A DNA stretch of 64,000 bases from Nocardia exalbida NBRC 100660 (GCF_000308575.1 NZ_BAFZ01000007.1:150913-214912); one strand, 5' to 3'. Numbered from the stretch's first letter, positions 44,055 to 53,530 are shown. Notes: a model not told the origin generated them from the sequence alone. A program made the numbers and translations.

Positions 44055-45088
44055 CGGTTCTCCGATCCCAAGACGGTCACAAGGTTCTGCTGAAGCGCGG
44101 GGCCGCTGGTGGCATGGGCCAACGCACGATCCGCCGAGCCCGCGATGATCGCCTCGGCCGCGAAGCCGATGCGCTCCAGGCCCGCGGCGAACATCGGGTG
44201 GGCCGCGAGCGCGCCGCCGGACGGATTCACCTTCGTGCCGTTCTTCAGCCCGATCGCCTCGGCGAGGATCAGCTGCTGATGACTGAACGGCGCGTGCAAC
44301 TCGGCGACGTCGAAATCGCTGACGTCACCGCCGGTGACCGCCTTGGCCGCGGCCGCCGTCGACGGCGAGACGGTGAGGTCGCGCGCACCGAGCACGGGAG
44401 TGTCGATTCGATGCGCCATGCCGGTGATCCACGCCGGGCGCTCGCACAGTTCGCGAGCGCGGTCGCCGACGGCGAGCACGATCGCGGCCGCGCCGTCGGT
44501 GATCGGCGCGATGTCGTGCGCGCGCAGCGGATCGGCGACATAGGGCCGGTCGAGCAGGCTGTCCGCGTCACCGGACGCCCCGGCGACCACGGCCGCCATG
44601 TCCCGTTCGGTCCAGCGTCCCGCGTCGAGGCCCGCGCGCGCTTGCAGGCCCGCGATGGACCATGCGTCCGGCCACAGCGGCGCGACGACGTACGGGTCCA
44701 GCTGCATGGTGAGCACCTGGCGCAGCGTGCCCGCGGAGGACTTGCCGAAGCCGTACACCAGCGCCGTCTTCGCCTGTCCCGAACGCAGTTTCACCCACGC
44801 CTCGTACAGCGCCCATGCCGCGTCCATCTCCACGTGCGATTCGTTGATCGGCGGCACCGCGCCGATGGCGTCGATCGCGGAGATGAACGAGAAGGCCCGT
44901 CCGGCAAGGTAATCGGACGAGCCCGAGCACCAGAAGTCGATATCGGACTTGGTGATGCCGAGCCGGCCGTAGAGCTGCTGGAAGCAGGGCACCAGCATCT
45001 CGACACCGTTGGTGGTGCCGAAGGTCTCCGGCACGTGCGGCGCGTGGGCGAAACCCACGACCGCGATGTCGGTGGCGTTGTCAGTCAA
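44051..45088 (-). CDS. ltp4: SCP-x thiolase-fold lipid-transfer protein Ltp4
   Basis: A 345-residue thiolase-fold protein, shorter than true thiolases. DFWCSGSSDYLAGRAFSF, AELHAPFSHQQLILAEAIGL and NPSGGALAAHPMFAAGLERI stand where thiolases carry Cys, NEAF and GHP motifs. Co-encoded with Ltp3 and the DUF35 protein, the usual three-part aldolase set. The start is TTG at 45088, supported by GAGAGAGG six to seven bases upstream; no in-frame ATG or GTG is near. Confidence 0.84.
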
Positions 45089-45100
45089 CGTGCGCCTCTC

Positions 45101-46120
45101 TCAGAGGTGATGGGAGTAGGTCTCGTAATCGGCGTCCGGCTCGCCGGTGGGACGGAAGTGGTCCACGTTCTCCAGGCCGTAGCCCCACTCCTCGCGCGGC
45201 TTCCACACCGCCTCCACCCGCATGCCCATGCGCACCTCGCTCGCGTCGCAGCCGAGCACCAGGTGCAGCACCGGGATGTCCGCGCCGTCCAGCAGCACAT
45301 AGGCCGCGACGTACGGCGGCTTGATCCGCTGCCCCAGGAACGGCACGTTGACGATGCAGAAGGTGGTCACCGTGCCGCGGTCGGACAACTCGATGTACTC
45401 GTCGGTCGGCCTGCCGTCGGTCGGATTCGCGCCGCGCGGCGGGAAGTAGACCTTGCCCCCGGCGTCGGTGCGCGCGCCGATCAGCTTGCCTTCGGCGAGT
45501 CCGCGCAGGTAGACGGTCTCCTGCGGCGAGGCGGTGTGCTTGTAGGACAGATCGACCGGCGTGACGAGCATGGTGACCGGATCGGCCCCGGCGGACGCCA
45601 CCGGCACGGCGGGCTTCTCGCCCGGCTCGAAGCAGACGATGTCGCGAATGCTGCCCTCGGTCTGCTCGGCCCACCGGGCGGTGACCCGCAAGCCTTTCCG
45701 GATGTCCTCCGGCCCGGCCACGTCGACCGCGTGCAGCAGCGTCGTGTCCGCGCCGTCCAATCGGATCAGCGCCCAGGCGAAGGGGCGGTCGAACGGCTGG
45801 CCGGGCAGCGGCTCGCGCACCCAGGTCCAGGATTCGACGGTGCCGGTGTCGGCGACGTCGACGAATTCGGTCAGCGGTTCGGCGGTGATCGGATCGTATT
45901 CCGGCGGCGGCACGATCACCCGTCCGTCCGAGCCGCGCGCGCCGACGATTTTGTGATCGCGCAACCGCGTCAGAAACGTCCCGATGGTGGAGCCGACGGA
46001 GCGGGTGTAATCGAAACGCACCCGTAGGGGCGCGCTGAGTACATCGGGCACGGCCGCTGTGTTCAATGCCGTGCCGCTACCACCAGCGATTGCCGTGGAT
46101 GCAGTATTCCCCTGAGTCAC
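45101..46120 (-). CDS. Tandem DUF35 OB-fold protein (aldolase partner, Rv3521-type)
   Basis: A 339-residue protein with two OB-fold units, about residues 60-160 (PFDRPFAWALIRLDGADTTL, GLRVTARWAEQTEG) and 220-325 (IKPPYVAAYVLLDGADIPVL, GMRVEAVWKPREEW). No CxxC pairs are visible, so the zinc ribbon usual in DUF35 proteins seems absent. It heads the operon with ltp4 and ltp3 and would be their partner for acyl-CoA binding. GTG 46120 lies nine bases from a perfect KstR box and has no ribosome site. Confidence 0.82.
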   Translation of the reverse strand: MTQGNTASTAIAGGSGTALNTAAVPDVLSAPLRVRFDYTRSVGSTIGTFLTRLRDHKIVGARGSDGRVIVPPPEYDPITAEPLTEFVDVADTGTVESWTWVREPLPGQPFDRPFAWALIRLDGADTTLLHAVDVAGPEDIRKGLRVTARWAEQTEGSIRDIVCFEPGEKPAVPVASAGADPVTMLVTPVDLSYKHTASPQETVYLRGLAEGKLIGARTDAGGKVYFPPRGANPTDGRPTDEYIELSDRGTVTTFCIVNVPFLGQRIKPPYVAAYVLLDGADIPVLHLVLGCDASEVRMGMRVEAVWKPREEWGYGLENVDHFRPTGEPDADYETYSHHL

Positions 46121-46129
46121 GATATCGAG

Positions 46130-46143
46130 TAGAACAGGTTCTA
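46130..46143. promoter_or_regulatory. KstR box, perfect palindrome
   Basis: TAGAACAGGTTCTA matches every fixed base of the KstR consensus and has perfect six-base arms. It sits between the divergent DUF35-ltp operon and the flavin oxidoreductase gene. Confidence 0.93.
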
Positions 46144-46181
46144 ACTCTGGTGGCAAGCAGTTGACTGGAAAGGGGTCCGGC

Positions 46182-47219
46182 GTGAAGTTCGGATTGCAAC
46201 TCGGGTACTGGATGGCCCAGCCGCCCGCGAACGCGGGGGAGTTGGTGGCGGCGGCCGAGGAAGCCGGGTTCGACGCCGTGTTCGCCGCCGAATCGTGGGG
46301 GTCGGACGCCTTCGGCCCGCTCACCTGGTGGGGCTCGGCGACGCGGCGGGTGCGCCTCGGCACGTCGGTGGTGCAGATGTCGGCGCGCACGCCCGCGGCG
46401 ACGGCCATGCACGCGCTCACCCTCGATCACCTCAGCGGCGGCCGCGCGATCCTGGGCCTGGGCGTCTCGGGTCCGCAGGTGGTGGAGGGCTGGTACGGCC
46501 AGCCGTTCGCCAAGCCGTTGCAGCGCACCCGCGAGTACGTCGGGATCGTGCGTCAGGTGCTGGCCCGGCAGGCGCCGGTCACCAGCGACGGCCCGCACTA
46601 CCCGCTGCCCTATACCGGGCCGGGCTCGATCGGGCTCGGTAAGCCGCTGAAGCCGATCGTGCATCCGCTACGTGCGGATCTGCCGATCTGGCTGGGCGCA
46701 GAGGGGCCGAAGAACGTCGCGCTCACCGCCGAGATCGCCGACGGCTGGCTGGCCATCTACTACGCGCCACGGCTGGCCGGGATGTACAACGACTGGCTCG
46801 ACGAGGGCTTCGCGCGGGCAGGGGCGCGGCGTAGCCGCGACGATTTCGAGATCGCCGCCAGTTGTCAGGTGGTGATCACCGACGACCCGGCGAGTGAGCT
46901 GGAGCGGATGCGCTGGATCATGGCGCTCTACATCGGCGGCATGGGCGCGCCCGAGCTGAACTTCCACGCCCAGGTGTACCGGCGGATGGGGTACGAGCGC
47001 GAGGTCGACGAGATCGGCCGGCTGTTCCAGTCCGGCAAGAAGGCCGAGGCGGCGGCGGTGGTGCCGGACGAGCTGATTCTGGACACCGCGATCATCGGCG
47101 ACGAGGAGCATGTCCGCAAGCAGCTGCGGGTCTGGGAGTCCGCGGGCGTCACCATGATGCTGGTGTCGGTTCCCGATGTCGCGCAATTGCATCGGCTGGC
47201 CCCCCTTGTCGAACAGTAG
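46182..47219 (+). CDS. LLM-class flavin oxidoreductase (Rv3520c-type)
   Basis: A 345-residue luciferase-like protein, with KFGLQLGYWMAQPPANAGEL, RVRLGTSVVQMSARTPAATA, ILGLGVSGPQVVEGWYGQPF and LPIWLGAEGPKNVALTAEIA. The length and divergence from the DUF35 gene match M. tuberculosis Rv3520c, an F420-dependent-type oxidoreductase in the KstR regulon of unsettled substrate. GTG 46182 follows GGAAAGGGG. Its stop codon is the first three bases of the next KstR box. Confidence 0.86.
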   Translation: MKFGLQLGYWMAQPPANAGELVAAAEEAGFDAVFAAESWGSDAFGPLTWWGSATRRVRLGTSVVQMSARTPAATAMHALTLDHLSGGRAILGLGVSGPQVVEGWYGQPFAKPLQRTREYVGIVRQVLARQAPVTSDGPHYPLPYTGPGSIGLGKPLKPIVHPLRADLPIWLGAEGPKNVALTAEIADGWLAIYYAPRLAGMYNDWLDEGFARAGARRSRDDFEIAASCQVVITDDPASELERMRWIMALYIGGMGAPELNFHAQVYRRMGYEREVDEIGRLFQSGKKAEAAAVVPDELILDTAIIGDEEHVRKQLRVWESAGVTMMLVSVPDVAQLHRLAPLVEQ

Positions 47220-47230
47220 AACACGTTCTA
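47217..47230. promoter_or_regulatory. KstR box overlapping the stop codon of the upstream gene
   Basis: TAGAACACGTTCTA is a full match to TnnAACnnGTTnnA. Its first three bases are the TAG stop of the flavin oxidoreductase; TAGATT (47229-47234) is a TANNNT box at -13 to -8 of the next start. Confidence 0.92.
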
Positions 47231-47241
47231 GATTCAATGGG

Positions 47242-48840
47242 GTGACTGCCTCACCCGCCCCGTCGGCTCCGCCTCCTCACCATCCCCCCGCGCAGGAGTC
47301 AGTGAAAATTCTCGGTCTGTGGAACATCGCCGAAGCCGAGCCCGATCGGATTGCGATGGTCGATCCCTCGGGCCGGGAGGTGACGTATCGCGAATTGGCC
47401 ACGCTCGCCAATCGTTACGCCACCGGCCTGCGCGGGCTCGGCCTGCAAACCGGTGACGTGCTGGTGAGCATGGTGCACAACTGCGTGGAGGCGATCGCGG
47501 CGTATTTCGCGGCCTACCAGTCCGGGTTGTACATCGTCGCGGTGAACTGGCATCTCACCGGTCCGGAGGTCGCCTACATCCTGGCCGACAGCGAGGCGAA
47601 GGCGTTCATCGCCAGCGATCGCTTCGCCGCCGCCGCCCAGGCCGCCGCCGACGAGGCGGGGCTGCCCGCGACGGCGCGCTTCGCGGTGGGCGAGATCGAG
47701 GGTTTCAAGTCGGTGGCCTGGCTCGGCGCCGCGGACACCGGGCGTCCGTCCGACCGCAGCACGGGCGCGCCCATGCTCTACACCTCCGGAACCACCGGGC
47801 GGCCCAAGGGAGTACGGCGGCCGCTCACCGGCGCGGACCCCGATGTCGTCCCGCCGCACACCACCGCGTTCTTCGGCCTGTTCGAGCTCGCGCCCTACGA
47901 CGACCACGTGCACATCTGCGGCTCGCCGCTGTACCACACGGCGGTGCTGAACTTCGCCACCATCTCGATCCAGCTGGGCCACAAGCTCGTTCTGATGGAT
48001 CGCTGGGACGCCGAGGACATGCTGCGGCTGATCGACAAGCACCGGGTGACGCACAGCCACATGGTGCCCACCCAGTTCCACCGCCTGCTGGCCCTGCCGG
48101 AGGAGGTGCGCGCCAAGTACGACGTGTCCTCGCTGCGCAGCATGGTGCACGGCGCGGCGCCCTGCCCGCAGGAGACCAAGCGGCAGATGCTCGAGTGGTG
48201 GGGTCCGACGGTCACCGAGTACTACGCGGCCACCGAGGGCGGCGGCACGGTGATCAACGGCGCCGAGTGGCTGCGCAAGCCGGGCTCGGTCGGTAAGGCG
48301 TGGCCGTGGTCGGTGATCAAGGTGCTCAGCGAGGAAGACGGCTCCGAGGTGCCTGCCGGCGAGACCGGCCTGGTGTACATGCGGATGGGCGCTTCGAGTT
48401 TCGAGTACCACCACGACAAGGCCAAGACCGACGACTCGCGCGTCGGTGACCTGTTCACCGTGGGGGATATCGGGCACCTCGACGAGGACGGCTACCTCTA
48501 CCTGCACGACCGGCGCTCGGACCTGATCCTCTCCGGCGGCGTGAACATCTACCCCGCGGAGGTCGAGAACGTCTTGATCACCCACCCGAAGGTCGTCGAC
48601 GTGGCGGTTTTCGGTGTGCCGCATCCGGATTGGGGCCAGGAGGTGAAGGCGGTCGTGCAGCCGGCCGCCGGAGCGGAGGGCGGCGACGCGCTCACCGAGG
48701 AACTGCTGGCCTTCGCCGCCACGCAATTGGCGAAGTACAAGATGCCCAAGTCGATCGACTATCTGCCGGAACTGCCGCGCGACCCGAACGGGAAGCTCTA
48801 CAAGCGCAAGCTGCGTGAGCGGTACATCCCCGCGTCCTGA
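47242..48840 (+). CDS. Acyl-CoA ligase in the sterol side-chain cluster
   Basis: A 532-residue ANL ligase: APMLYTSGTTGRPKGVRRPL, then EYYAATEGGGTVINGAEWLR, DLFTVGDIGHLDEDGYLYLH, SDLILSGGVNIYPAEVENVL and the C-terminal lysine in DPNGKLYKRKLRE. Directly preceded by a KstR box, so it most likely activates a sterol-derived acid. It does not look like M. tuberculosis FadD17, and I cannot assign an orthologue. GTG 47242 is SD-less and close to the box; GTG 47302 is an alternative start. Confidence 0.86.
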   Translation: MTASPAPSAPPPHHPPAQESVKILGLWNIAEAEPDRIAMVDPSGREVTYRELATLANRYATGLRGLGLQTGDVLVSMVHNCVEAIAAYFAAYQSGLYIVAVNWHLTGPEVAYILADSEAKAFIASDRFAAAAQAAADEAGLPATARFAVGEIEGFKSVAWLGAADTGRPSDRSTGAPMLYTSGTTGRPKGVRRPLTGADPDVVPPHTTAFFGLFELAPYDDHVHICGSPLYHTAVLNFATISIQLGHKLVLMDRWDAEDMLRLIDKHRVTHSHMVPTQFHRLLALPEEVRAKYDVSSLRSMVHGAAPCPQETKRQMLEWWGPTVTEYYAATEGGGTVINGAEWLRKPGSVGKAWPWSVIKVLSEEDGSEVPAGETGLVYMRMGASSFEYHHDKAKTDDSRVGDLFTVGDIGHLDEDGYLYLHDRRSDLILSGGVNIYPAEVENVLITHPKVVDVAVFGVPHPDWGQEVKAVVQPAAGAEGGDALTEELLAFAATQLAKYKMPKSIDYLPELPRDPNGKLYKRKLRERYIPAS

Positions 48841-48905
48841 GGAGACGAGGCGGCCGTGTAGCCGGTCTGCTGGGGCTGCGGCCCGGCCGCGCGACGACGC
48901 CGAAA

Positions 48906-48937
48906 GCGAATGCGCCCTTCACGAAGGGCGCATTCGC
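48906..48937. terminator. Bidirectional terminator between the ligase and the sigma factor
   Basis: Perfect 15-bp stem GCGAATGCGCCCTTC / GAAGGGCGCATTCGC, with a very tight loop, in the gap between two convergent genes. Confidence 0.85.
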
Positions 48938-48947
48938 GCGTTCGGGG

Positions 48948-49958
48948 TCAGATACTCTCGCGCAGTTCGGGCGCGAGGCCGAAGAGCGGGAACAGCTTCT
49001 CGGTGTCGAGGAAGAAGTTCAGCCCGGCGATGGTGTCGCCATCGAGTTCCAGCACGGTGATCGACCACGGCACCCATACCCCCGGCTCGTCGCCCGGCTT
49101 GTAGTGGCCGAAGGCGGGCAAGCCGTTGGCGCCCTCCAGGCGGACCAGTCGCGAATCGCGGCAAGCGCTTCCGTGGCCGAGCATGAACGCGGCCACGTTC
49201 TCCGGGCCCGAGATCCACAGCTCGATCGGCGGCATGGACAGCGCCACATCCGCTTTCAACAGGGTGGTGAGGGTGTCCATGTCGTAGGACTCGAACGCCT
49301 TGACGAAGTTGTCCACCAGTCTGCGCTGATCTTCGTCGGACTCGTCGAAGGTGTCGGTGGCGGCGGGCTGGACCTTGGACATGGTCGCGCGCGCCCGTTG
49401 CAGCGCGCTGTTGACCGACGCGGGCGACATGGTGAGCGCCTCGGCGGTCTCGTTGGCGGAGAACCGCAGCACCTCGCGCATGATCAGGATCGCGCGCTGG
49501 GTGGCGGGCAGATGCTGGCAGGCCGCGACGAAGGCCAGGCGCAGGGTGTCTTTCGCGCTGGCGTGATCGGCCGGATCGGCGCCGAAGGCCAGCGCGTTCG
49601 GGATGGGCTCGATCCACACGTAGTCCGGCTGCGGTGCGGGCAGCGGCGAATCCGGCCGCGACGGACCGGACAGGTCCATCGGCCTCGCCCGGCGCTGCGG
49701 GCCGTCGAGCATGTCCAGGCAGACGTTCGTGGTGATCTTGTACAGCCAGGAGCGGAGGCTGGCGCGGCCCTCGAACGAGTCGTAGGACTTCCACGCCCTG
49801 GTCAGGGTCTCCTGCACCGCGTCCTCCGCTTCGAAGGAGGAACCGAGCATGCGGTAGGCGTACGCGCACAGCTCTCGGCGATGGGTCTCGAACGCGGCGA
49901 GCACCTCGGGAGCGAGGCCGGCGGAGGAGCCGGGCGAGTCGTTCATGGGTGTCACCAT
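48948..49958 (-). CDS. ECF sigma factor with SnoaL-like C-terminus (SigG/SigJ type)
   Basis: A 336-residue sigma factor. Region 2 is CAYAYRMLGSSFEAEDAVQE followed by TRAWKSYDSFEGRASLRSWL; region 4 is LPATQRAILIMREVLRFSAN and ALTMSPASVNSALQRARATM. The last 130 residues are an NTF2/SnoaL-like domain (LVDNFVKAFESYDMDTLTTL, GHGSACRDSRLVRL), as in ECF41/SigG-type factors that need no separate anti-sigma factor. Start ATG 49958 or 49946 are equally possible. The gene stands alone; target promoters unknown. Confidence 0.88.
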   Translation of the reverse strand: MVTPMNDSPGSSAGLAPEVLAAFETHRRELCAYAYRMLGSSFEAEDAVQETLTRAWKSYDSFEGRASLRSWLYKITTNVCLDMLDGPQRRARPMDLSGPSRPDSPLPAPQPDYVWIEPIPNALAFGADPADHASAKDTLRLAFVAACQHLPATQRAILIMREVLRFSANETAEALTMSPASVNSALQRARATMSKVQPAATDTFDESDEDQRRLVDNFVKAFESYDMDTLTTLLKADVALSMPPIELWISGPENVAAFMLGHGSACRDSRLVRLEGANGLPAFGHYKPGDEPGVWVPWSITVLELDGDTIAGLNFFLDTEKLFPLFGLAPELRESI

Positions 49959-50129
49959 GCCACAGGCCACCGACACAGAACAGGACCGCGAACTCGAGGG
50001 CGGCGCTGATCAAGATCGTTAAACCTGCCCGGCGTGTGGGATGTGACACCGACGCTTCCGCGATGAGTTCGCCGTCCGGGGCACGTCCTATCCAGTGACA
50101 CGAACGGACTTGCTCGAGAGGAAGAGGCC

Positions 50130-50549
50130 ATGAGCAGCAAGATGATCTTCATCAATCTCCCGGTCGCGGATCTACACCGGTCGATGGCGTTCTATGAGGC
50201 GCTGGGGTGGAAGGTCAACCAGGAATTCACCGACGACAACGCCGCCTGCATCGTGGTGGACGACAACATCTGCCTGATGCTGCTCATCAAGGATTTCTTC
50301 ACCACCTTCAGCAAGCGGCCGGTGGCCGATACCAAGACGGCGATCAACGCCGCGTACGCGCTCGCGCTCGGCAGCGCCGCAGAGGTCGACAGCCTGACCG
50401 AAGCCGCTGTCGCGGCGGGCGCGACCGAAGAGGTGAACGAGGACAAGCGGGCGCAGGAGGCGCAGGTCGGCATGCACGGCCGCACCTTCATCGACCCGGA
50501 CGGCCATCAGTGGGAGCCGTTCTGGATGGACTACCCGGGCGCCGACTGA
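50130..50549 (+). CDS. VOC (glyoxalase/bleomycin-resistance fold) protein
   Basis: A 139-residue single VOC protein: MIFINLPVADLHRSMAFYEA and MHGRTFIDPDGHQWEPFWMD are the two halves of the fold, with H, E residues suitable for metal binding. It resembles actinobacterial and myxobacterial YaeR-like lactoylglutathione-lyase relatives with no fixed role. ATG after GAGAGGAAGAGG. It is divergent from the sigma factor, a pairing often seen with SigG/SigJ-type genes. Confidence 0.83.
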   Translation: MSSKMIFINLPVADLHRSMAFYEALGWKVNQEFTDDNAACIVVDDNICLMLLIKDFFTTFSKRPVADTKTAINAAYALALGSAAEVDSLTEAAVAAGATEEVNEDKRAQEAQVGMHGRTFIDPDGHQWEPFWMDYPGAD

Positions 50550-50563
50550 GCCCGGCGAGGGGT

Positions 50564-50595
50564 CGCCCCCGGATGCGGGAGCGCATCGGGGGGCG
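50564..50595. terminator. Stem-loop between the VOC gene and echA19
   Basis: CGCCCCCGGATGC and GCATCGGGGGGCG form a 13-bp stem with one mismatch, between two convergent genes. Confidence 0.7.
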
Positions 50596-50614
50596 TTGGG
50601 CTCCGCCGGGATTC

Positions 50615-51397
50615 TCAGTTTCCGTTGAAAGAGGGCTTGCGCTTCTCCGCGAACGCGCGCGGCCCTTCTTTGGCATCCGCCGAGCGGAACACCGACATGC
50701 CGAGCTTGGCGTCGATCTCGAAGGCGTCCTCCTCCGGCATGGCCTCCGTCTCCCGGATGGTGCGCAGGATGGCCTGCACGGCGAGGGGTCCGTTGGCGGC
50801 GATCTGCCCCGCGATCTCCAGCGCCTTGTCCAGTGCGGTGCCGTCCGGGACGACGTGGCCGATCAGGCCGATCTCCTTGGCCTCGGCGGCGGTGAGGTGC
50901 CGGCCGGTGAGCAGGATTTCCGCGGCCACGGTGTAGGGGATCTGGCGGACCAGCCGCACCGCCGAGCCGCCCAGCGGGAACAGGCCCCACCGTGCCTCGG
51001 ACACACCGAATTTCGCGCTCTCCCCGGCCACCCGGATGTCGGTGCCCTGCAGGATCTCGGTACCGCCCGCGATGGCCGGGCCCTCGACCGCCGCGATCAG
51101 CGGCTTGGTCAGCCTGCGGCCCTTGAGCAGCGCCTCCAGCTTGGCCGGATTCCAGCCGCCGCCCTCGATGGTGTCGCCGGGGTGCTCGGAGGTCATGCCC
51201 TTGAGATCGGCGCCCGCGCAGAACGCCCCGCCCGCGCCGGTCAGGATCGCGACCCGGATCTCCGGGTCCGCGTCCACCTGACTCCAGGCGTCTTTCATGA
51301 TCGCCATCATCTCCCCCGACAGCGCGTTGCGCGCCTCGGGCCGGTTCATGGTGACGATGAGGACATGGTCGCGCTTCTCGACGAGACAGTGCGGCAT
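50615..51397 (-). CDS. echA19: Enoyl-CoA hydratase EchA19
   Basis: A 260-residue crotonase: [20 protein letters not shown], the oxyanion loop [40 protein letters not shown] with a catalytic-type glutamate, and [20 protein letters not shown] with the second. Divergent partner of fadD19, as Rv3516-Rv3515c in M. tuberculosis; EchA19 hydrates sterol side-chain enoyl-CoAs. Confidence 0.9.
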   Translation of the reverse strand: MPHCLVEKRDHVLIVTMNRPEARNALSGEMMAIMKDAWSQVDADPEIRVAILTGAGGAFCAGADLKGMTSEHPGDTIEGGGWNPAKLEALLKGRRLTKPLIAAVEGPAIAGGTEILQGTDIRVAGESAKFGVSEARWGLFPLGGSAVRLVRQIPYTVAAEILLTGRHLTAAEAKEIGLIGHVVPDGTALDKALEIAGQIAANGPLAVQAILRTIRETEAMPEEDAFEIDAKLGMSVFRSADAKEGPRAFAEKRKPSFNGN

Positions 51398-51432
51398 CGC
51401 TGATTCTCCTGACTTCGAGCCTTGTCAGAAAC

Positions 51433-51446
51433 AGTAACACGTTCTA
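51433..51446. promoter_or_regulatory. KstR box between echA19 and fadD19
   Basis: AGTAACACGTTCTA matches the KstR consensus except for the first base. TATTTT (51445-51450) right after it is a TANNNT box. Confidence 0.75.
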
Positions 51447-51451
51447 TTTTT

Positions 51452-53107
51452 ATGGTTGTGAGCTACAACATAGCGGACCTTGTCGAACATGCCGTCGACC
51501 TGATGCCCGACCGCGTCGCGCTGGCCGACGACGGCCGCGAGGTCACCTACGCCCAGTTGGAGGAGCGGGCCAATAAACTCGCTCACTACCTGCAAAAACA
51601 GGGAGTCCGGCCGGGTGACAAGGTAGGCATTTACTCACGCAACACGATCGAGGCCGTCGAGGCCATGGTCGCGATCTTCAAGGCACGGGCCGTGATGATC
51701 AACGTGAACTTCCGATATGTCGAGAACGAGTTGCAGTACATCTTCGACAACTCGGACATGGTCGCGCTGATCCATGAGCGGCGCTACAGCGACAAGGTCG
51801 CTGCCGTCCGGGCGAAGACGCCGCAGCTGCGCACGGTCGTCGTCGTCGACGACGATACGACCGGCACGATCGCCACCGCAGCCGATTCGGTGGATTACGA
51901 GACAGTGCTCGCGCAGTCCTCGGGCGAGCGCGACTTCGGCGAACGTTCCCCGGACGACCTGTACATGGTCTATACCGGCGGAACCACCGGCATGCCCAAA
52001 GGCGTGATGTGGCGTCAGGAGGACGTCTGGCGCGTGCTCGGCGCGGGCATCAACTTCATCACCGGCGAATACGTCCAGGACGAGTGGGAATTGGCGAAGG
52101 TCGGCGCGGGCAGCCCGCCGATGGTGCGTTTCCCGATCCCGCCGATGATCCACGGCGGCGCGCAGTGGGCCACGTTCCACAGCCTGTTCGGCGGCGGTAA
52201 AGCCGTGATGATCCCGGAGTTCTCCGGGCACGGCGTGTGGCGGGCGATCGACAAGCACAAGATCAACCTGATCTTCATCACCGGTGACGCGATGGCGCGC
52301 CCGATGCTCGACGCGCTCATCGAAGGCAACCCGGAGACCGGTCAGCCCTACGACCTTTCCAGCCTGTACGTGATGGCCAGCAGCGCGGCGCTGTTCTCGC
52401 CCTCGCTCAAGGACCAGTTCCTCGAGCTGCTGCCCAACCGGATGATCTCCGATTCGATCGGCTCCTCGGAAACCGGTTTCGGCGGTATCGCCATCGTGGC
52501 CAAGGGCGCGACGCACACCGGGGGACCGCGGGTGAAGATCGACGCTTCCACCGATGTGCTCGACGAGAACGGCAATCCGGTGCGGCCCGGCTCCGGTGAG
52601 GTCGGCATCCTGGCCCGTCGCGGGCACATCCCGCTCGGCTACTACAAGGACGAGGCGAAGACCGCCGCGACCTTCAAGGAGTTCAACGGGATCCGCTACG
52701 CAATCCCCGGCGACTACGCGCGCGTCGAGGAGGACGGCACGGTCACCATGCTCGGCCGCGGCTCGGTCAGCATCAACAGCGGCGGCGAGAAGATCTACCC
52801 CGAGGAGGTCGAGGGCGCGCTCAAGACGCACCCCGAGATCTTCGACGCGCTGGTGGTGGGCATCGAGGACGAGCGCTGGGGCCAGCGGGTGGTCGCGGTC
52901 GTGCAATGCCGCGGCGCGTCCCGCCCCACCCTGGAGGAACTGCGCCCCATGCTCACCCAGGAGATCGCGTCCTACAAACTGCCCCGCAGCCTGTGGTTCG
53001 TCGACGAGATCAAGCGCTCCCCGGCGGGCAAGCCCGACTATCGCTGGGCCAAGGAGCAAACCCAGTCCCGCCCCGCCGACGACCACGCGGTGGCGAGCGC
53101 GAAGTAG
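51452..53107 (+). CDS. fadD19: Steroid side-chain acyl-CoA ligase FadD19
   Basis: A 551-residue ANL ligase that follows M. tuberculosis FadD19 closely: INVNFRYVENELQYIFDNSD, YMVYTGGTTGMPKGVMWRQE, ISDSIGSSETGFGGIAIVAK, VSINSGGEKIYPEEVEGALK and the catalytic lysine in SPAGKPDYRWAKEQ. FadD19 activates C24/C26 side-chain carboxylates, with a special need for C24-branched sterols. ATG 51452 gives the start matching the family; GTG 51458 is also possible and is better placed for a leaderless transcript. Confidence 0.94.
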   Translation: MVVSYNIADLVEHAVDLMPDRVALADDGREVTYAQLEERANKLAHYLQKQGVRPGDKVGIYSRNTIEAVEAMVAIFKARAVMINVNFRYVENELQYIFDNSDMVALIHERRYSDKVAAVRAKTPQLRTVVVVDDDTTGTIATAADSVDYETVLAQSSGERDFGERSPDDLYMVYTGGTTGMPKGVMWRQEDVWRVLGAGINFITGEYVQDEWELAKVGAGSPPMVRFPIPPMIHGGAQWATFHSLFGGGKAVMIPEFSGHGVWRAIDKHKINLIFITGDAMARPMLDALIEGNPETGQPYDLSSLYVMASSAALFSPSLKDQFLELLPNRMISDSIGSSETGFGGIAIVAKGATHTGGPRVKIDASTDVLDENGNPVRPGSGEVGILARRGHIPLGYYKDEAKTAATFKEFNGIRYAIPGDYARVEEDGTVTMLGRGSVSINSGGEKIYPEEVEGALKTHPEIFDALVVGIEDERWGQRVVAVVQCRGASRPTLEELRPMLTQEIASYKLPRSLWFVDEIKRSPAGKPDYRWAKEQTQSRPADDHAVASAK

Positions 53108-53176
53108 CAACCCGGCCTCATGTGTCGGCCCCCGTTCCCCGGACAGTGGCCGACCATGAAGGCATCCGCCGGGATA

Positions 53177-53530
53177 TCAGCGCCGCCGATCGGTCTGCCG
53201 GGGATGCCCGGTACCGGCGAGTGTCAGGTACAGCGTCCGGTTGGCGTCATCGATCGCGTACCAGATCCGGCCGCCTCCGGTGATCTCGTACTGCCATTGC
53301 TCCAATTCCGCGCCACCGAGTTTGACCGATTCGAGGTCATATTTCAGGCGGTGCTGCCGGGACGGATTCGCCGTGCTGCGAGGGTCACTGGTGATATCGA
53401 CCCATGCGCGGTCGAGATTTCCGGGTGCCTGAGCGAGTAGCTCGGCCCACCCTCGCGCGGCATTCAGGCTGTGCACGACCACACGCCAGGGATTGGGTCG
53501 CGGTATCTCATCGCCACGGTGCAGCTTCAT
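53177..53530 (-). CDS. RelE-like toxin of a type II toxin-antitoxin pair
   Basis: A 117-residue basic protein. The C-terminal beta-rich part (WQYEITGGGRIWYAIDDANR, LYLTLAGTGHP) and the helix ARGWAELLAQAPGNLDRAW fit a RelE/ParE-like fold found in actinobacterial toxins. Its ATG overlaps the stop of the preceding antitoxin-like gene (ATGA). A toxin activity is inferred from the pair layout. Confidence 0.68.
   Translation of the reverse strand: MKLHRGDEIPRPNPWRVVVHSLNAARGWAELLAQAPGNLDRAWVDITSDPRSTANPSRQHRLKYDLESVKLGGAELEQWQYEITGGGRIWYAIDDANRTLYLTLAGTGHPRQTDRRR

Noticed and set aside
44114..46027. 637-codon plus-strand frame
   Set aside because: Antisense to ltp4 and the DUF35 gene; rich in Arg, His and Gly in the way GC-rich shadow frames are.
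47242..48840. Naming this ligase FadD17 because of its place in the side-chain cluster
   Set aside because: Its sequence does not resemble the M. tuberculosis FadD17 sequence I recall, so no symbol is given.
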